A stretch of 64,000 bases of DNA from Clavelina lepadiformis (lineage: Eukaryota; Chordata; Ascidiacea; Aplousobranchia; Clavelinidae). This document shows positions 52,003 to 64,000 of this stretch, one piece after another (the first letter of the stretch is position 1; each line of letters begins with the position of its first letter). Position numbers and translations under genes: made by a program. The stretch spans positions 2,294,001-2,358,000 of the forward strand of contig NC_135244.1 of the NCBI RefSeq assembly GCF_947623445.1, given 5' to 3'. The notes under the pieces were generated by a model, which saw nothing but the letters and a program-made list of their open reading frames with translations, was not told the origin of the DNA and ran no database searches.

Positions 52003-54663
52003 TTAATTGGACGCATTGGCGTTTTCTGAATACGATGGATTCTCCACTCCGCGGTTTTGGGCATCGCACCTAATGTTCACTTTTACGTTAATTTTGTGAA
52101 TCTTTCTGAGGTCCCCGAACAGAGTCGTTAGAAACAAGATGGCGAGGTAAATCTGACACCACTCTGCTATGGAAGCGAGATTGTTGTACTTTGAACCTGT
52201 CTGGAGCTGCAATAAAGAAAATACCACTTTGTTATTGTGGTTGTGAATACACTCTGTAGTATGGAGTCTGTATAGTTTAACTTGTTTTGTAAAGTTACAG
52301 CATCGTTTAAATATGCCATTAGTCATCATTACGTGAGCGAAATGACCGTTACCGTGTCTCACTCATGTAGAGAAATGTCGAATTGATATAATTAATGCGA
52401 ATACTTACTACAAATATTTGCAAAGTAAAATAAGCGACACGTCTGTTTAAATTTCGCCATAAAATGATTCAAAATTCACACCGTAGTAAACAAAAAAGAG
52501 AAAATAAGCTGCATTCATACGAACCTTAGTTAGCCCATAACCAACCGAGACTGTTTCATGCCAGTGGCAACAAGAACTAGTTAAAGAAAAACCTGTAATT
52601 ACAATGATCAAATACCCAGAGCTTACACAATAGACATATTAAAAGCGTAGCGATCATATACATATAAAGTAAGATTCGTGAAGGATACAGATTATGAATG
52701 TAATAGCCCCCAAAATGGCGAGTGCAAGCCTGACACATATCCAGAACCTATCTCCTCTATCTCGCTGTGAGTGATAAGAAATATAAGCAATCAACCAGGA
52801 ATAAGTGAGGAGAGAGATGAAAGCAATGAACGCTCCAGCATAATGAGTGTCCTTCGTCGCATTGGGAGTTCCCGTCTGTTGGAACAAGTTGCAAATAGCT
52901 AGTAGATTACTTTGGTTACTTTGTTGGTAGTCAGCTTAACAGTTAAGGAAAACAAAAAAAGAAAGCAGCCAACAACGTCTCTACCTGGAACGCACCGACC
53001 ATTGAAATGCCGAAGCACCCGATGCTGCCAACCACCAAAGCAGCAATGTTGCATCTTTTCAGTTTGGTGCATTGTGTGTCTGTGTCTTCATCTCTTGTCT
53101 GTTCTATCACCTCTTCTGCGTGTCTGTAAGGAAAGTCAGGGCTAAATCAGGTCCAAGTAGGTTGACGCGAGTTCTGTTGCTGTCTAATAGCTCGCATCAT
53201 CGTAATAAAACCAGCCTGTATATACAACCTGTAGATGAAGGAAGTAAAAGGTACGAATTCTGCTGTTTTACCAGTTGAATATACATTGGGTTTGGTGACA
53301 CTTAATCACGCGACACTTAATCACGCGACGCTTAATCACCGACACATAAGCACTAGGACATTTAATCACGCGACACATAATCACTAGGACATTTAATCAC
53401 GCGACACGTAATCACTAGGACATTTAATCACGCGACATTTAATCACACATTTACAATTTCAAGTTTCAAGTAGCATTGTATTTTACGGTGTAACATTTTG
53501 ATGGTACTTTGGTCAAGAGCTTCGGTGACAATAGAATAATGTTAGATATTACATAGGTTATACGTAGCAATGCAAAATGACATGTTATTTCCTGATTGGC
53601 TAATGTGTTTGTATAAAAACTAAGGTTTGATTAAAATCTCCCCTTCTTGTCTCTAGACATAATATCAGTTTTACCTTCTGGACTGTTCATTACTGAATTG
53701 GAGTTATAGTTTTGTTTAAATGTGAAAAGATGATGAAAATGTTTCTATTGTGATACAACTTATTTCGGACAATATAACAATTAGACTTTATGAAGCTGGT
53801 GTTGATTTAAAGAAACATTATAGAGAAAGCCGGTGCAGCGGAGTCAAAGACAATTGTCGGGGAGTTCTAAAAGAAAGACTAATAGCCTTTGGCTTTAGGC
53901 CAATCTTAAAAGCAATCCACATCGCCATTCCCACAGAGAGATGCACACGAGCTTGAATTACTGAATTTTCCTCACGCTTTTCCGACATCCAAGTGATTAT
54001 GTGTCGCGTGATTAAATGTCGCGTGATTAAGTATCCAAGTCGCGTGATTAAATGTCCTAGTGATTATGTGTCGCGTGATTAAGTGTCCTAGTGATTATGT
54101 GTCGGTGATTAAGCGTCGCGTGATTAAGTGTCGGTACACCATACATTGCTGTACTGTTTGATATCAACAGTAAATAATGTTACTTTAGTAGAGTACAGTA
54201 GTATTGGACATCACATACTGTAAGGCTTAACTCTAATATTAGTAGTAGTATCATATATAGCACCTTTGTAGTAAATAGGCCTACTGTGGTTTAGTTCACT
54301 CTGCTACTTACTTGTGGTAAAAGTAAATTGAAGCAAGGCTTAAAAACGAGCCCCACATCAAAAACATTGTGAACCAGCCCCGCTCGGGGGTGTTGATCCC
54401 AGTTTGGCTGACGGTGGGCCAATAGGGAGGTTTTTGTACATGGCCCAGTTCTACGGCAAGAACGTAACTGTCAAACAAAGCAAACCACGTTTTACATCTG
54501 GTTCTTGGTTGCTGTAAATTTACCGACGCTAAGAGTCAACCATTTTACGATGATTTTAGGTTTCTGAATAAACTTTAAGCAGAAGTACTGTAGCTTACCA
54601 AATAATTATTCCACCTCCCAGGAGAAAGAAAATAAAAAGAGGTAACACCCAAACCTTCTTCAT
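52003..54663 (-). CDS. DRAM-like multi-pass membrane protein, copy A, 6 exons
   Basis: DRAM/TMEM150 (Frag1) family. DRAM1 and DRAM2 sit in lysosomal membranes and promote autophagy. Exons: 54663-54599, 54467-54312, 53123-52985, 52875-52662, 52550-52525 (26 nt) and 52206-52003. They total 804 nt (267 aa), close to the 238-266 aa of human DRAMs, with continuous phases. Family features: an N-terminal membrane segment, the block YVLAVELGHV then YWPTVSQTGINTPERG (compare the family's P-Y-I-S-D-T-G-x-x-P-E), IGCFGISMVGAFQ, a fourth and a fifth hydrophobic segment, and SIAEWCQIYLAILFLTTLFGDLRKI, matching the family's E-W...F-L-T-Y-x-x-D-F ending. The polar C-terminus ends in Asn/Ser-rich sequence. 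The donor before the microexon (TAT/GTATAT) is weak. Confidence 0.88.
53289..54140. mobile_element. 852-bp foldback element with terminal repeats made of short tandem units
   Basis: Flanked by exact 8-bp copies of ATACATTG (53281-53288 and 54141-54148). The ends read GGTTTGGTGACACTTAATC on the left and GGTGTACCGACACTTAATC on the right (reverse complement). Each ~150-bp terminal inverted repeat is an array of units such as GACACTTAATCACGC and GACATTTAATCACG with TAG or GC spacers (about 53300-53450 and 53985-54133). The central ~530 bp has no transposase ORF. GG termini with 8-bp duplications fit Merlin, but that is tentative. It lies in intron 2 of DRAM copy A. Confidence 0.82.
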
Positions 54664-56127
54664 TCTTTCAAGCTTAACTTGCCTAAACTACTGCCCAGTA
54701 ATTGCAGGTTGTGCTACGTGAAGTGTTTCTGGTACTAGAAGGCAATGAAACTTTATTAAAAATTAACTTTAAAAACCGTATTTATATACTGACGAAACGG
54801 GTAGTAACAAGCGCAAGAATCACGTGGCTACTTCATCAGGTATATATTACCACTACTCAGCAATAAGGAAGTATTTGTCATAGAGCGTTAGCCTTCCATT
54901 CCAGCGTGGTAAAGAAGAAAAATAAATTTCGGAAAGTTGTGGAGGGGACTTCCCTTTTTAAGTGGTTTCGATTCTTCGTCGAAGTCACGCGCACATTTAA
55001 TCGTTACGTCATCGTATAAAGGTCACCTATTCTTGGATCACGTAGCAACTGACTGCAGCGTAGCCTAAGGCAAGCTGAATGTCACTATTTCACCGGCAAA
55101 ACTGTACCTTTAAAGATATTTTTTGTGACTCGTCGTAAACCAGACCCAACAGTTGCCAAAAGCAACTTGAAATAAAACGTTTGAACGTTGAAGAATAACC
55201 AGAGTTATTTCATTAGTTTTAGTCTGATACATCGCCTCTACTTAAGACTTAGCTATTTCATTGCTAAGATCTGATGAAAAGTATTTCTTACTGAACGCTT
55301 TAAAGTATTGTGGTATAAGTGTGACGTAACATATCGTCACTGGTTCCATCATGTGACAAATTTTAGTGCGGGACTGAAAACTTTCGTTTTTAAGTAAACA
55401 GTGATTTTAAACTGTTTCAAAGCTGATGTTACAGAATTTTTCTGCAGGGCACTTATTCATCGTTCTCTTTCTGTCTCTCTCGCAATCCACTCCAAACAAT
55501 CAAACGTTTTTAGATAAAGTCAGCTCGCTTGTAATCCCTAAAACACTATTTGATTGAAAGCACATACTGGAAGCCACTCTTGGCCGGTACAGATAAAACG
55601 AAAAACTGATCCGTCCAGACGCAGCACAAAAAGACATTCCATTCCAGAACGATGCCTACGGGCCTCTACAGCAATTGGGAATAACGTGCGAAAAGCGGCA
55701 AATTACGCACAAATTAACCACATAACAATCAGCCTTTCTTACATAAACAAACCAGTGTACGACAAACAAAACACAAAAATAAGAGAAAAAGTCAAGATCC
55801 CAAAGAAAGAAAACACGGATGGAAAAAAACAAATGAAAGTGCAGATATTTTAATAATTTTTTAATAATAATTTCATAATTTTTTAAAAACTTCAACTGTA
55901 GTGTCTGTGCTTGCAAATGTCTTGCAAAAGTTTTTAAAAGTAAAAAAATAGCTTTCAAAAACAGTTAGAAAACACAGCATAAAGTAAATTGCAATACAGG
56001 CAGTGCCAAACTTCAGTATATGATATATATACTGCAGTATAGTATATAACATCAACAGCACCATTGCTTGTGCCAGACGTCTTTTCACAATCATGATCTA
56101 CATTCAAAATCATTTAACTTCTGTCGT
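54664..56127. other. Intergenic between DRAM copies A and B
   Basis: Should hold the promoter of copy A and the 3' flank of copy B. A 99-codon frame at 55554-55853 and its antisense frame have biased, low-complexity composition and no family content. No element ends seen. Confidence 0.4.
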
Positions 56128-58229
56128 TTACTGCCTTGAAGTCCTGTAATTGTCATCCTGATTAAAATGATTTCCATCTTCAAGTTCGTTCAATTTGACG
56201 TCGAAGTGAATCTGTCTAAGATCTTCAATCAGGGTTGTTAGAAACAAGATGGCGAAGTAGATTTGAAACCACTCCGCTATGGCAAAGAGATCGCTGTGCT
56301 TGGAATTTGAATTAAGCTGCAGTCAAAAAAACTGCTGTATTTTACTTTCGCTTCATTTTTATCGACATTTGATGCGCGGGACAAATTATGAACAAAGTTG
56401 ATGAAATTAGAATGCTAAGCAGCATAGACATCATATAAAATATAATGTCTGTACCTTGCTCAGTCCAAACCCGACCGAGACTATTTGAAGTCATCGTTGG
56501 TAGAAAGAAGCTGAGGAAAATCTTACAATTACATTGATCAAGTCTATCTAGTTACATCGGATCAATTAAAAATGTTAATATGGTTTGGTTACAAACTCAA
56601 ACTTTTAAGGATACAAATTACAAGTGTTCTTGACCCCAACGTAGCTAGGGTGTGCCTTATCCATATCCAGAGCCTAACTTTTCCATTCTTATTCAAGGCA
56701 TGAGAAATATAAGCGATCAACCAGGCATAAATTAACACGAATGTATAAGCGAAGAAACCTCCTAGGTAGTGCATTGTTCTGGTTATACCTGGAGAACCTG
56801 TCTGTTGAAATAAGCAGCAAATTACATGAATTTGTTGTTGTGTAGCGTTTCACTAACTGCTTTGTAGCTATAGATTAGGAAAGAAAGAAAGAACGCATTT
56901 CAAATTGTAAACGGTCCATAGTGGATTCGGCCAACTTCCTTTGAAGATTTACGCCGGTGCCAATATTACATCAAAATAGTTTATTTTAAGATACGCCAAC
57001 TACGACAATAAATCTGTAGGTCGAAAATTTACATACACGCTAAAATCTGTTGACATAGATTGTGGTATTGGTTTTCCGCGGTAGATTTTTGACAGAAAGA
57101 CGCGGTAGACTCCAATCTAGTAAAATTCCAAGTGATTCTTTACCTGGAAAGCACCAAGAATTGAAATTCCTAAAGATCCGATGATGCCGAAGAACAAGGC
57201 GGCGATATTACAACGATTTAATTCCTTCTGGTCTGTTGGCTTTATCGAATTTTTCACAAGTCTGCAAAGAATAACAATATTGTTTTAATTAAAAAATTTT
57301 AGCTTTGCATGAAAATAGATAACTTTGAAAGCTACAATATGTTGTATATGTTGCTGCTTTATACAGCTACACCTCACATTATTAACACCGTATTTATCCG
57401 ATTGTATAATCCACCGCTAATAATGTTTTTCATGATCAGCTATTGTTGGCTTACATTTGACAGCGGCTTACATTTTTTTACCAAACCAAAATTTTATCCG
57501 GCTCTATTTTTAGTGGCCATATTTGAATCTTTCTTTTCTTTTTTTTTCTTCTCTGTACCTTTCTGCTATCGTAAAGAGTACATTATTGCACCGTATATTA
57601 TACTGTAGTGCCGCTTAGTGTATCATTACCTTATAGCTTAATACAATCAAGGGTGGTTTAGTAAAGGGCGGCTTACAAACAAGTAGCTTTACGATAGGAC
57701 AGTTTTAGAAAGTATGTAACAACCCGCCGTATACATTAATATAAACAAGGCCACTATAGTTATTCTTGGGGTAAAAATGAGATCGATTTGAGGTCATGAT
57801 TTAAGCCACAACAATTAGATTCATCATCAAGCCACTTACTCATAGTATAACAAAATCGAAGCAAGACTTGCAAACGAGCCCCACATCACAAACATTGTAA
57901 ACCAGCCCCGTTCGATTGTATTGACCCCAGTTTGACCTCTGTTTCACTGATAGTTGGCCAATAGCGAGGCCTTTTTACATGACTTAGTTCCACATCCACT
58001 CCGTAACTGTCAAACAAGCGAAGTTATGATTATTAGAATTAACTGTCTTAACTGTCAAACAATTAAGTTATGATTAATAGCTCATTTTCTTTTAAGTTTC
58101 AGCAAATCATCGTTACAAAAGTTAATATTTTAAGGGCAGTTGAAGAATCTAAAGTAAAGCTCACCAAATATCTATTCCACCACCAAGAAGAATGAGGATA
58201 AAAACTGGTAAAACCCAAGCCGTCCTCAT
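56128..58229 (-). pseudogene. DRAM-like copy B, frameshifted in exon 2
   Basis: Paralogue of copy A with the same exon plan: 58229-58165, 58006-57840, 57261-57144, 56801 to about 56597 or 56603, 56480-56455 (26 nt) and 56316-56128. Exon 1 (LPVFILILLGGG), exon 3 (RCNIAALFFGIIGSLGISILGAFQ, given in two blocks RCNIAALFFG and ISILGAFQ) and the last exon (IAEWFQIYFAILFLTTL) read well. Exon 2 is 167 nt instead of 156: an imperfect 11-bp tandem duplication after the YWPTISE codons shifts the frame and brings an early stop. The block ERGWFTMFVMWGSFASLA is intact only in the shifted frame. The donor before the microexon is also poor. I infer a recent pseudogene; an assembly error or a rescuing isoform is possible. 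Confidence 0.75.
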
Positions 58230-61200
58230 CTTTTGAGCTTTTGCTGTTTTTACAGCTTGCCTGTAGCCTGAATGAGTAAGCAACAGCCGAGTATATTTGC
58301 AGGCGTTGCAAGGTCAACTGCTTCTGTAGTAATTGGCAAATGAACTTTAGTATAAGATATAACTTAGAAACGAGGTATTTGTTTTGTTGAAACAAGCTGT
58401 TAAAACTGATTTAAGAAACTGTTGAAACAGGTAAAAACTTTTGCAGCGTATGCTTTTTGCTGATTCAACGATAACGGGTTTTCCCCAGCAGACAACAGTT
58501 TATTAATCTATGAACGAAATAGAACCACCTTAGTAATTTGTCTAGGCCTAGGGGATTTCTCTCTTTGATCTAAACTGCTTAGTTTTGCATTTCTGATGGA
58601 CAGTCACTGGCAGTAGCTGTTACTGTTATACTAAAGAATCATTTTGTTAACAAAGATGTCATCTCTACTTCGGCTAAAAACAACGAGAGTGACAAATGTT
58701 GACATGCCTTGGCCCCCCCCTCGCCTCTAAGTTGTTTTGCGGATCCGAGCTCTATTGCTTTTATGTTTTCGGTTTTGTAATAGCTTTTTCTTGTTATAAA
58801 AATATTCCATTTTGATCGATTAAGATTTACAGTATCTGTTCCTCATTATGGATTGCTCAGCACTTGAGTTAAATTGTGTTATAAACTGCGCCAACTAAGC
58901 AGTGTTCTTATTAGGTTGATTGATTGTTATTAATTGTTGTTTGATCGATTGTTCGTAAATCTGACTCCGTTGATATTCGTTTGTTAAACACTGATAGACC
59001 ATAGTAGGGCATCACAGTACAATAACCAAACTGTCAATGTTCTTGAATATCGTTATATTATTATTGGTTCACAAAGAAATGCTTTTTGCCTTAACAGCAC
59101 AGAATGGAGAAGCACTCAGTAATCGACCAATATCGGAACTGAACTATTGAGCAATGGCGCGTTGAGCGCTGTGATAACGAATGACGTAATTCGGAAGTAA
59201 TAAAGAATGGTTGATACTAAACACGACCTACATGTAGCACAGCGCTTGTTGTTAAGCACACGAAATATAGAAACATTAATATCATTATAATATCATCAGA
59301 TATGCACAAGAATTCCGTAGAAATAAAGGCTAATTATGACAACTAGCACAGAACACGACTGAAGAAGATTGCAGTTTAAGTAATCATATTTCGCAATAGC
59401 ACGTTGCTGTTCTGCGGATAGTTTCATAATCGAAACAGTAGAAAATGTACTTCGCAAAGTAGACACTCGAGCCATTAACTGAAGTACCAGCACTATACAC
59501 AGATCATGTACGACATCTAGCGTTGCGGTTGATCGATAGAATAAATGTATAATTCACTTTCTTTAACCCTTTCTCCTAAAAGAGTTTTACTGAGGAGTCG
59601 ATTTCTCCATTTCATAACAAAGGGTTCGGTTTATGTTCGGAATAACAGTTGTATCTTCCATCTCAAAAGAGGCAAGCTTTCACGTTAACCTTTCCAATCT
59701 TCTTAAAATGTCTGCTTAAAGGCTAAAGATACATGATGGCAACATAAATCACGATTCATTATATTATTGAGGCTGGGTTGACTTAATAAACACTTGAATT
59801 TACCCCAAATATTACGAACGTATTTATTCGTTTCAAAACAAGAAAAACTAAACAGAAAAAAGAAGCAAAAGAGATAAAATTATCGTCGCCGCTTCTATTT
59901 TTTTTATTTATAACGAAGTCGGAATGCTCCCGAAGCTACAGGATATCATAGCAAAGCAAAAACAGAAGAGCTGAAATCGAAAAACGCAGCGTTGTAATGG
60001 TTTCCTTTTGTTCCCTCGCAGAGAACCGGTTCTACTCGAAACAACTGGCATGTAAGACACGGGAAGTCCGTAATTTTAAAAACGCTTTCATAAATAATAA
60101 TGTTTTCTGTTTTTCAGTGACTGTTTGCAGGAAATTAATCGCAAAAGGTTTCCCCTAAAATTTTAACATAGCGAGTAATTGGTCGATATCAAGTTTACTT
60201 TTATTTAACTAAATTATTGTGATTGCAAAGTTTGCTTACGACGCCATTGAACAGAGAAGCGATGTTGCAACTTGTCAACTTTCTAAATGTCCGAAGGGGC
60301 TTTTCCCTTCAAGACATCTGAAGCGTAATAAATAGAACCAGGGCCAGTCGCCGTGACTACATCTACAGGAAGTAATTAATGAAACTTTGAATGCATTTTA
60401 AATACTTCCTACAGTTTATAAAGGAAGTATAATCAAAAAATGGTGATATTTTTTGTTGTCATTGAAATTTAGCAAAACAATGAGTCTTCGCCTTGATCAG
60501 TGGATGCTGACTGTAAGACACCACTCACATTTCGAGTCTCTTATTGAAAGAAAGTTGAGACAATACGACAAAAATTACCTGCCACAGAACCTCATGTGTG
60601 TGAGCGACTTCCAATTAATGCTTATTAATGCTTTATTCAAGTCTAAGCAAATGTGTGAACGGAATTATATTTATAACATATAATCTTGAATGCTGCTACG
60701 ACCTATGCAAGACAGCTAAGAAGTAACAGGCATATTTACAAGCTTACAGCTAACTAACACAAAAGACACGACATGCATTGCACTAAGCGCACTCTTCCTT
60801 CCGTGGCATTGCTTTGGTGCTTAGGGCGCTACAAAAGCAAAAACACGTATCACCAGCATGCAGTGGCAGAAATTAAATTCATCAACAAATCTTTACGTTC
60901 CAATCTTTAATATTCATCAGATGCTTGGCCAATAAAGTCAGGAAAAAAGAGCAAGATAAATCAGAATTCATTTATCTATCAAGCTTGGGTTATAAGAAAG
61001 TGTTAAACAATGAAATTCAACTTCCAAAAGACACTTTGTTTTGTTATACTTTCACTTTGCTATAAACAATGAATGTAAACTTGTATGTAAAATGTAAATG
61101 TAAACGTTTTTAAAACAACAAAATACAAAACACTAAAAACAAAAGTAATTTGCCTTTCACCTGCTGAATTGCTTGAAGCTGGAAAGGCAAGCCTTATTAT

Positions 61201-62263
61201 CATTCACAGCTTGCTATCGCTCTCTAGCGGTGAACTATATCACACGTATCCGATAAATCAGATGTAAACAAACAGAGAGACACAATCAATAAACTCGTTT
61301 GTGTAAAAGCTTTTTCGTGCTTCAAGAAAACTGTTTTGTACAATAAAACCGGCATGTCAATAGTTACGCGAGCGAGCTGTGCGTAATTCTATAGACATTT
61401 CCACAAGAAAATGATGTTCGTTTTCATCAGCGAATGCTTGCACGGAATTAACTTCATAAGTTTCACATAAAACTTCGGTATAGCGTAAAAATAGTTGGTG
61501 TTCAGTCCAACAGGCTTTTATTTATACGAAAGCATCTATAACGCCAACGGTAAAACCAACGCCGTTTCAAAGCGTAAGCTACATGCCAATATCGGTAAAA
61601 GTAGTCGAGTATGGGGGTCACCAATACACCAGAAGTGCCAAAAGCTTGGTTATAAGTTCAACTATGCTGTAGTAGTAGTTCATTAGAGTGCTTGTCTCAT
61701 CTGATCACCACTAAGCAAAGATTTCACGTTCTAGTAACCGGGCTCAGCTTTTGATTGGTCTCTTATCCTTGTTTCAGGTTGGTTTTACTTGAAATTTAAA
61801 CATTTGTCAAACCTCCGCTTTACCCGAAAAGCTGCCACACCACCAAGCTTGAAAATGAACTTGATTAATCGACATTGTGTAAGTTTTTACCATGTATGGG
61901 AAAACTTTTTTTTATACAACCTTTACGCTTATATCATAGACACCTCGTACATACATTTATATCAGGGTTTGATTGATTAATATAAGCATTTCCGTAGCAT
62001 ACCATGCAAGCATAACACAAAAAGTAAGCTGGTTAAATACACGAAAACTTCATGGTTAAAAAAGCATAGGATTACTAATGTACATGCAGTAATCACAGTA
62101 GCTATTTAAAAACGGATTTTATATATAGGCTAATATATAAGCTAGGTACATGGAGGGCATTGGCTTTACAGTCATGAATCATGATATGTATGGTGGCCTT
62201 TACACGCTACGCGCTCTAAAACTTGCGTATAACATGTACTGTAAATCAATATATGCTGTCGCT
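58230..62263. other. 4-kb intergenic stretch between DRAM copies B and C
   Basis: AT-rich, no supported gene. A C-run (GGCCCCCCCCTCGCC) is at 58711-58725. Open frames at 59296-59493, 60453-60683 and 61495-61686 lack family content. Promoter sequence of copy B is expected at the left edge. Confidence 0.4.
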
Positions 62264-63886
62264 TTATGCCTGGTTCAAAGGGGATAAATTAAAACCGGGA
62301 TTCGGATTCCCTTCCCGATGAGACGCCTCTTCGATTAGGCCAAATTCCATCTTCACTTCTTCAATCTTCTTCAGATCTCCGATCAATGTAAAAACATAGA
62401 GGATGGCAAGATAGATCATGACCCATTCAGAGATAGTCGTCAAATTGCTATTAGGGTTGATGTTATTCTTCTGCAACGGAAACCTTTTTGCTTACAATGA
62501 CGGAAGAACAAAGGAGGGCTTTTTAAAATAAGATGATTAAACAACATTCAACTTAACATAGAAACTCTCTTACCCTATCAAGCCCAATTCCCATTACAAC
62601 TGTTTATGACGTCACACCATCATCTGCTAAGGCTTTGGTAACTTGGTGAGCAAATTGTTCAGTCTAGACTCGGTTACTTCTAATTCGTTATTTTATATTA
62701 GCTCATACGTCTTATATTACTGTGAAGCATTTTCCATTGAAATCTAAAAGATTGATACGAATATTTTTATAATATTTTATAGAATGTTTTACTGTTTTAT
62801 AGCATATTGTCCATTGAATTTGAAAAGTCTAATACGAAGGAAGTGATCATTTCAGAAAACCTACATTTCACGGATTCAGGATATACAGGTAATGACAGGA
62901 CAAAGGATACAGGTAATGAACGAAAAGGTCACCAGAACAGCTAACACGGCCCTTGTAGTCGCCCAAAACTTGTCGCAGCAGCTGTGTCTTTTCAGTGAAA
63001 AAGAGACAAACGCGACCAGCCAAGCATAAACAGTTAACGAAATAAAAGCAATCATAGCTCCTGCATAGTGGTTGGTCGTTGTTAGTTTGTCGCAGTTTGT
63101 CTGTAAAACAATTATGCTGCAGTCAAAAATAGGTTTTTTTGGATAGGCTACTAATAAAATTGAATGAATAAAAACAAAAAGTAATGTTACTAATATTACT
63201 AAATAAAAAGTAATGTTCTTAACTCAATGCAATAAATAAATAATTAGGCGTAATAGCAAAAGAACCATTAAACGCAAAGAGTATAAATCTAAAGCAGGGG
63301 TTCTCAAACTATGGGTCGTGAGCCCAGACGGGGTCGCAAAATGTAACTTTGGGGTCTTGAAACAAAATTTTACTTTTATTGATAGAATTTTTTGTTAATT
63401 TCTTATTCCCTTTACTGTTTCAATCACTCGGTTATTTTATTACTGCACAATTACTTTTGTGGATTGTGTGCATTTGTATGATTTTGCTATAGACAAAAAT
63501 ACCAGTTGAGATTTGTGATGGGTGGTTGATTGTTTTAATATCGATAATGTGTATGGGCTAGGGCCACCCATCAAGGGGTCGAATATCTTTTCTAAAATGG
63601 AGTCGCAGAACAAAAAAGTTAGAGAAGCTCTGATATAAGAGCAACTATTTTTAAGTCGTTTTTCTTCCCATCAATCCTGAATTAAGAAAGATTCCTAAAC
63701 ATTGGAAATAAAACATATTTTATTAATAAGTGGTTAATCGGAAGTTACCACTGTGATATTTTACGTTTATTAACCTGAAAGGAACTGACTACTGTCACTC
63801 CCTGGGATCCAAAAACGCCAAAAACCAGAGCGGCACAATTACAACGCTTCACACTTTCCAATGAACGACAACAACGTGTATTAGGA
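62264..63886 (-). CDS. DRAM-like copy C, 3' four exons (5' end beyond right edge)
   Basis: Third paralogue. Exons visible: 63886-63775, 63100-62887, 62599-62574 (26 nt) and 62470-62264. Phases are continuous and exon sizes match copy A (214 and 26 nt). Blocks: KRCNCAALVFGVFGSQGV, HYAGAMIAFISLTVYAWLVA, VVMGIGLDR from the microexon, and TISEWVMIYLAILYVFTLIGDLKKIE. The frame is intact in what is visible. The first two exons (N-terminal membrane segment and the T-G-x-x-x-P-E block) must lie past base 64000. Two donors in the same phase (62887 and 62911) precede the microexon; I chose 62887 because it gives the copy A length. Confidence 0.85.
63295..63632. mobile_element. Degenerate hAT-like MITE
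   Basis: The left end CAGGGGTTCTCAAACT and the following GGGTCG...GGGGTCGCAAAA resemble widespread hAT (Charlie/MER5-like) termini. The right end, reverse-complemented, reads CAGAGCTTCTCT. Candidate 8-bp target copies are ATCTAAAG and ATATAAGA, not identical, so the element is old or its borders are slightly off. It lies in a copy C intron. Confidence 0.55.
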
Positions 63887-64000
63887 CTATATCCAGCGAC
63901 AAGTCCCTTATCGATGCGTCTAAAAGGTGGCAGTGAAACTCGAATATAATCCAAAGTACAGAAGCAGAATATACTTGTGTAAATGATAAATACTTGTATA

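Noticed and set aside
53298..54134. Regular short repeats that might suggest a CRISPR array
   Set aside because: Spacers are only a few bases, the units vary, the two arrays are inverted copies, and the locus is an intron of an animal gene.
55554..55853. 99-codon frame between DRAM copies A and B
   Set aside because: Lys/Thr/Asn-biased, no recognisable domain, and the opposite strand is also open; composition alone explains both.
57309..57608. 99-codon hydrophobic frame inside a DRAM copy B intron
   Set aside because: Phe/Ile/Tyr-rich sequence expected from AT-rich DNA; it matches no DRAM segment.

Overview
This window is animal nuclear DNA. All recognisable genes are split by short GT-AG introns, mostly 60-600 bp, in AT-rich sequence. 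The gene set (urocanate hydratase, TMEM26, HSPBAP1, a C22orf39-type twin-CX9C protein, a beta-1,3-glycosyltransferase, a galactose 3-O-sulfotransferase and three DRAM-like proteins) is typical of a chordate or other deuterostome. The compact introns, AT richness and many small transposons fit an ascidian such as Ciona best. That assignment is inference from style, not from a species marker.

Layout, left to right: (1) 1-3287 (+), 3' part of a Ser/Pro/Thr-rich gene I do not recognise. (2) 4020-9124 (-), a complete 14-exon urocanate hydratase whose introns hold three different small DNA transposons. (3) 12255-26820 (+), TMEM26, whose first intron carries an 8.9-kb env-bearing Ty3/gypsy-type element (13211-22090) in antisense. 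The element has apparently identical 700-bp LTRs, flush ACGT target duplications, gag, pol joined by a -1 slippery site, and a broken env. (4) 27397-29375 (-), HSPBAP1, tail-to-tail with TMEM26. (5) 29810-30142 (-), a C22orf39 homologue. (6) 30143-37624, a long stretch with no gene I can support. (7) 37625-40121 (+), a five-exon GT31 glycosyltransferase. (8) 41350-42418 (+), a frameshifted copy of an uncharacterised repeat-borne ORF. (9) 43676-45203, three hAT-like elements, one nested in the target duplication of another. (10) 48952-49802 (+), the large catalytic exon of a Gal3ST-type sulfotransferase. (11) 52003-63886 and off the right edge (-), a tandem array of three DRAM-like genes. They share exon structure, including a 26-nt microexon. 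The middle copy carries an 11-bp frameshifting duplication. The first copy hosts an 852-bp foldback element in an intron.

The genes do not form one pathway. The window is an ordinary, compact chromosome segment with heavy DNA-transposon traffic and one recent retrovirus-like insertion. Exon coordinates were set by hand from splice consensus, reading-phase continuity and remembered family similarity. No database search was run.
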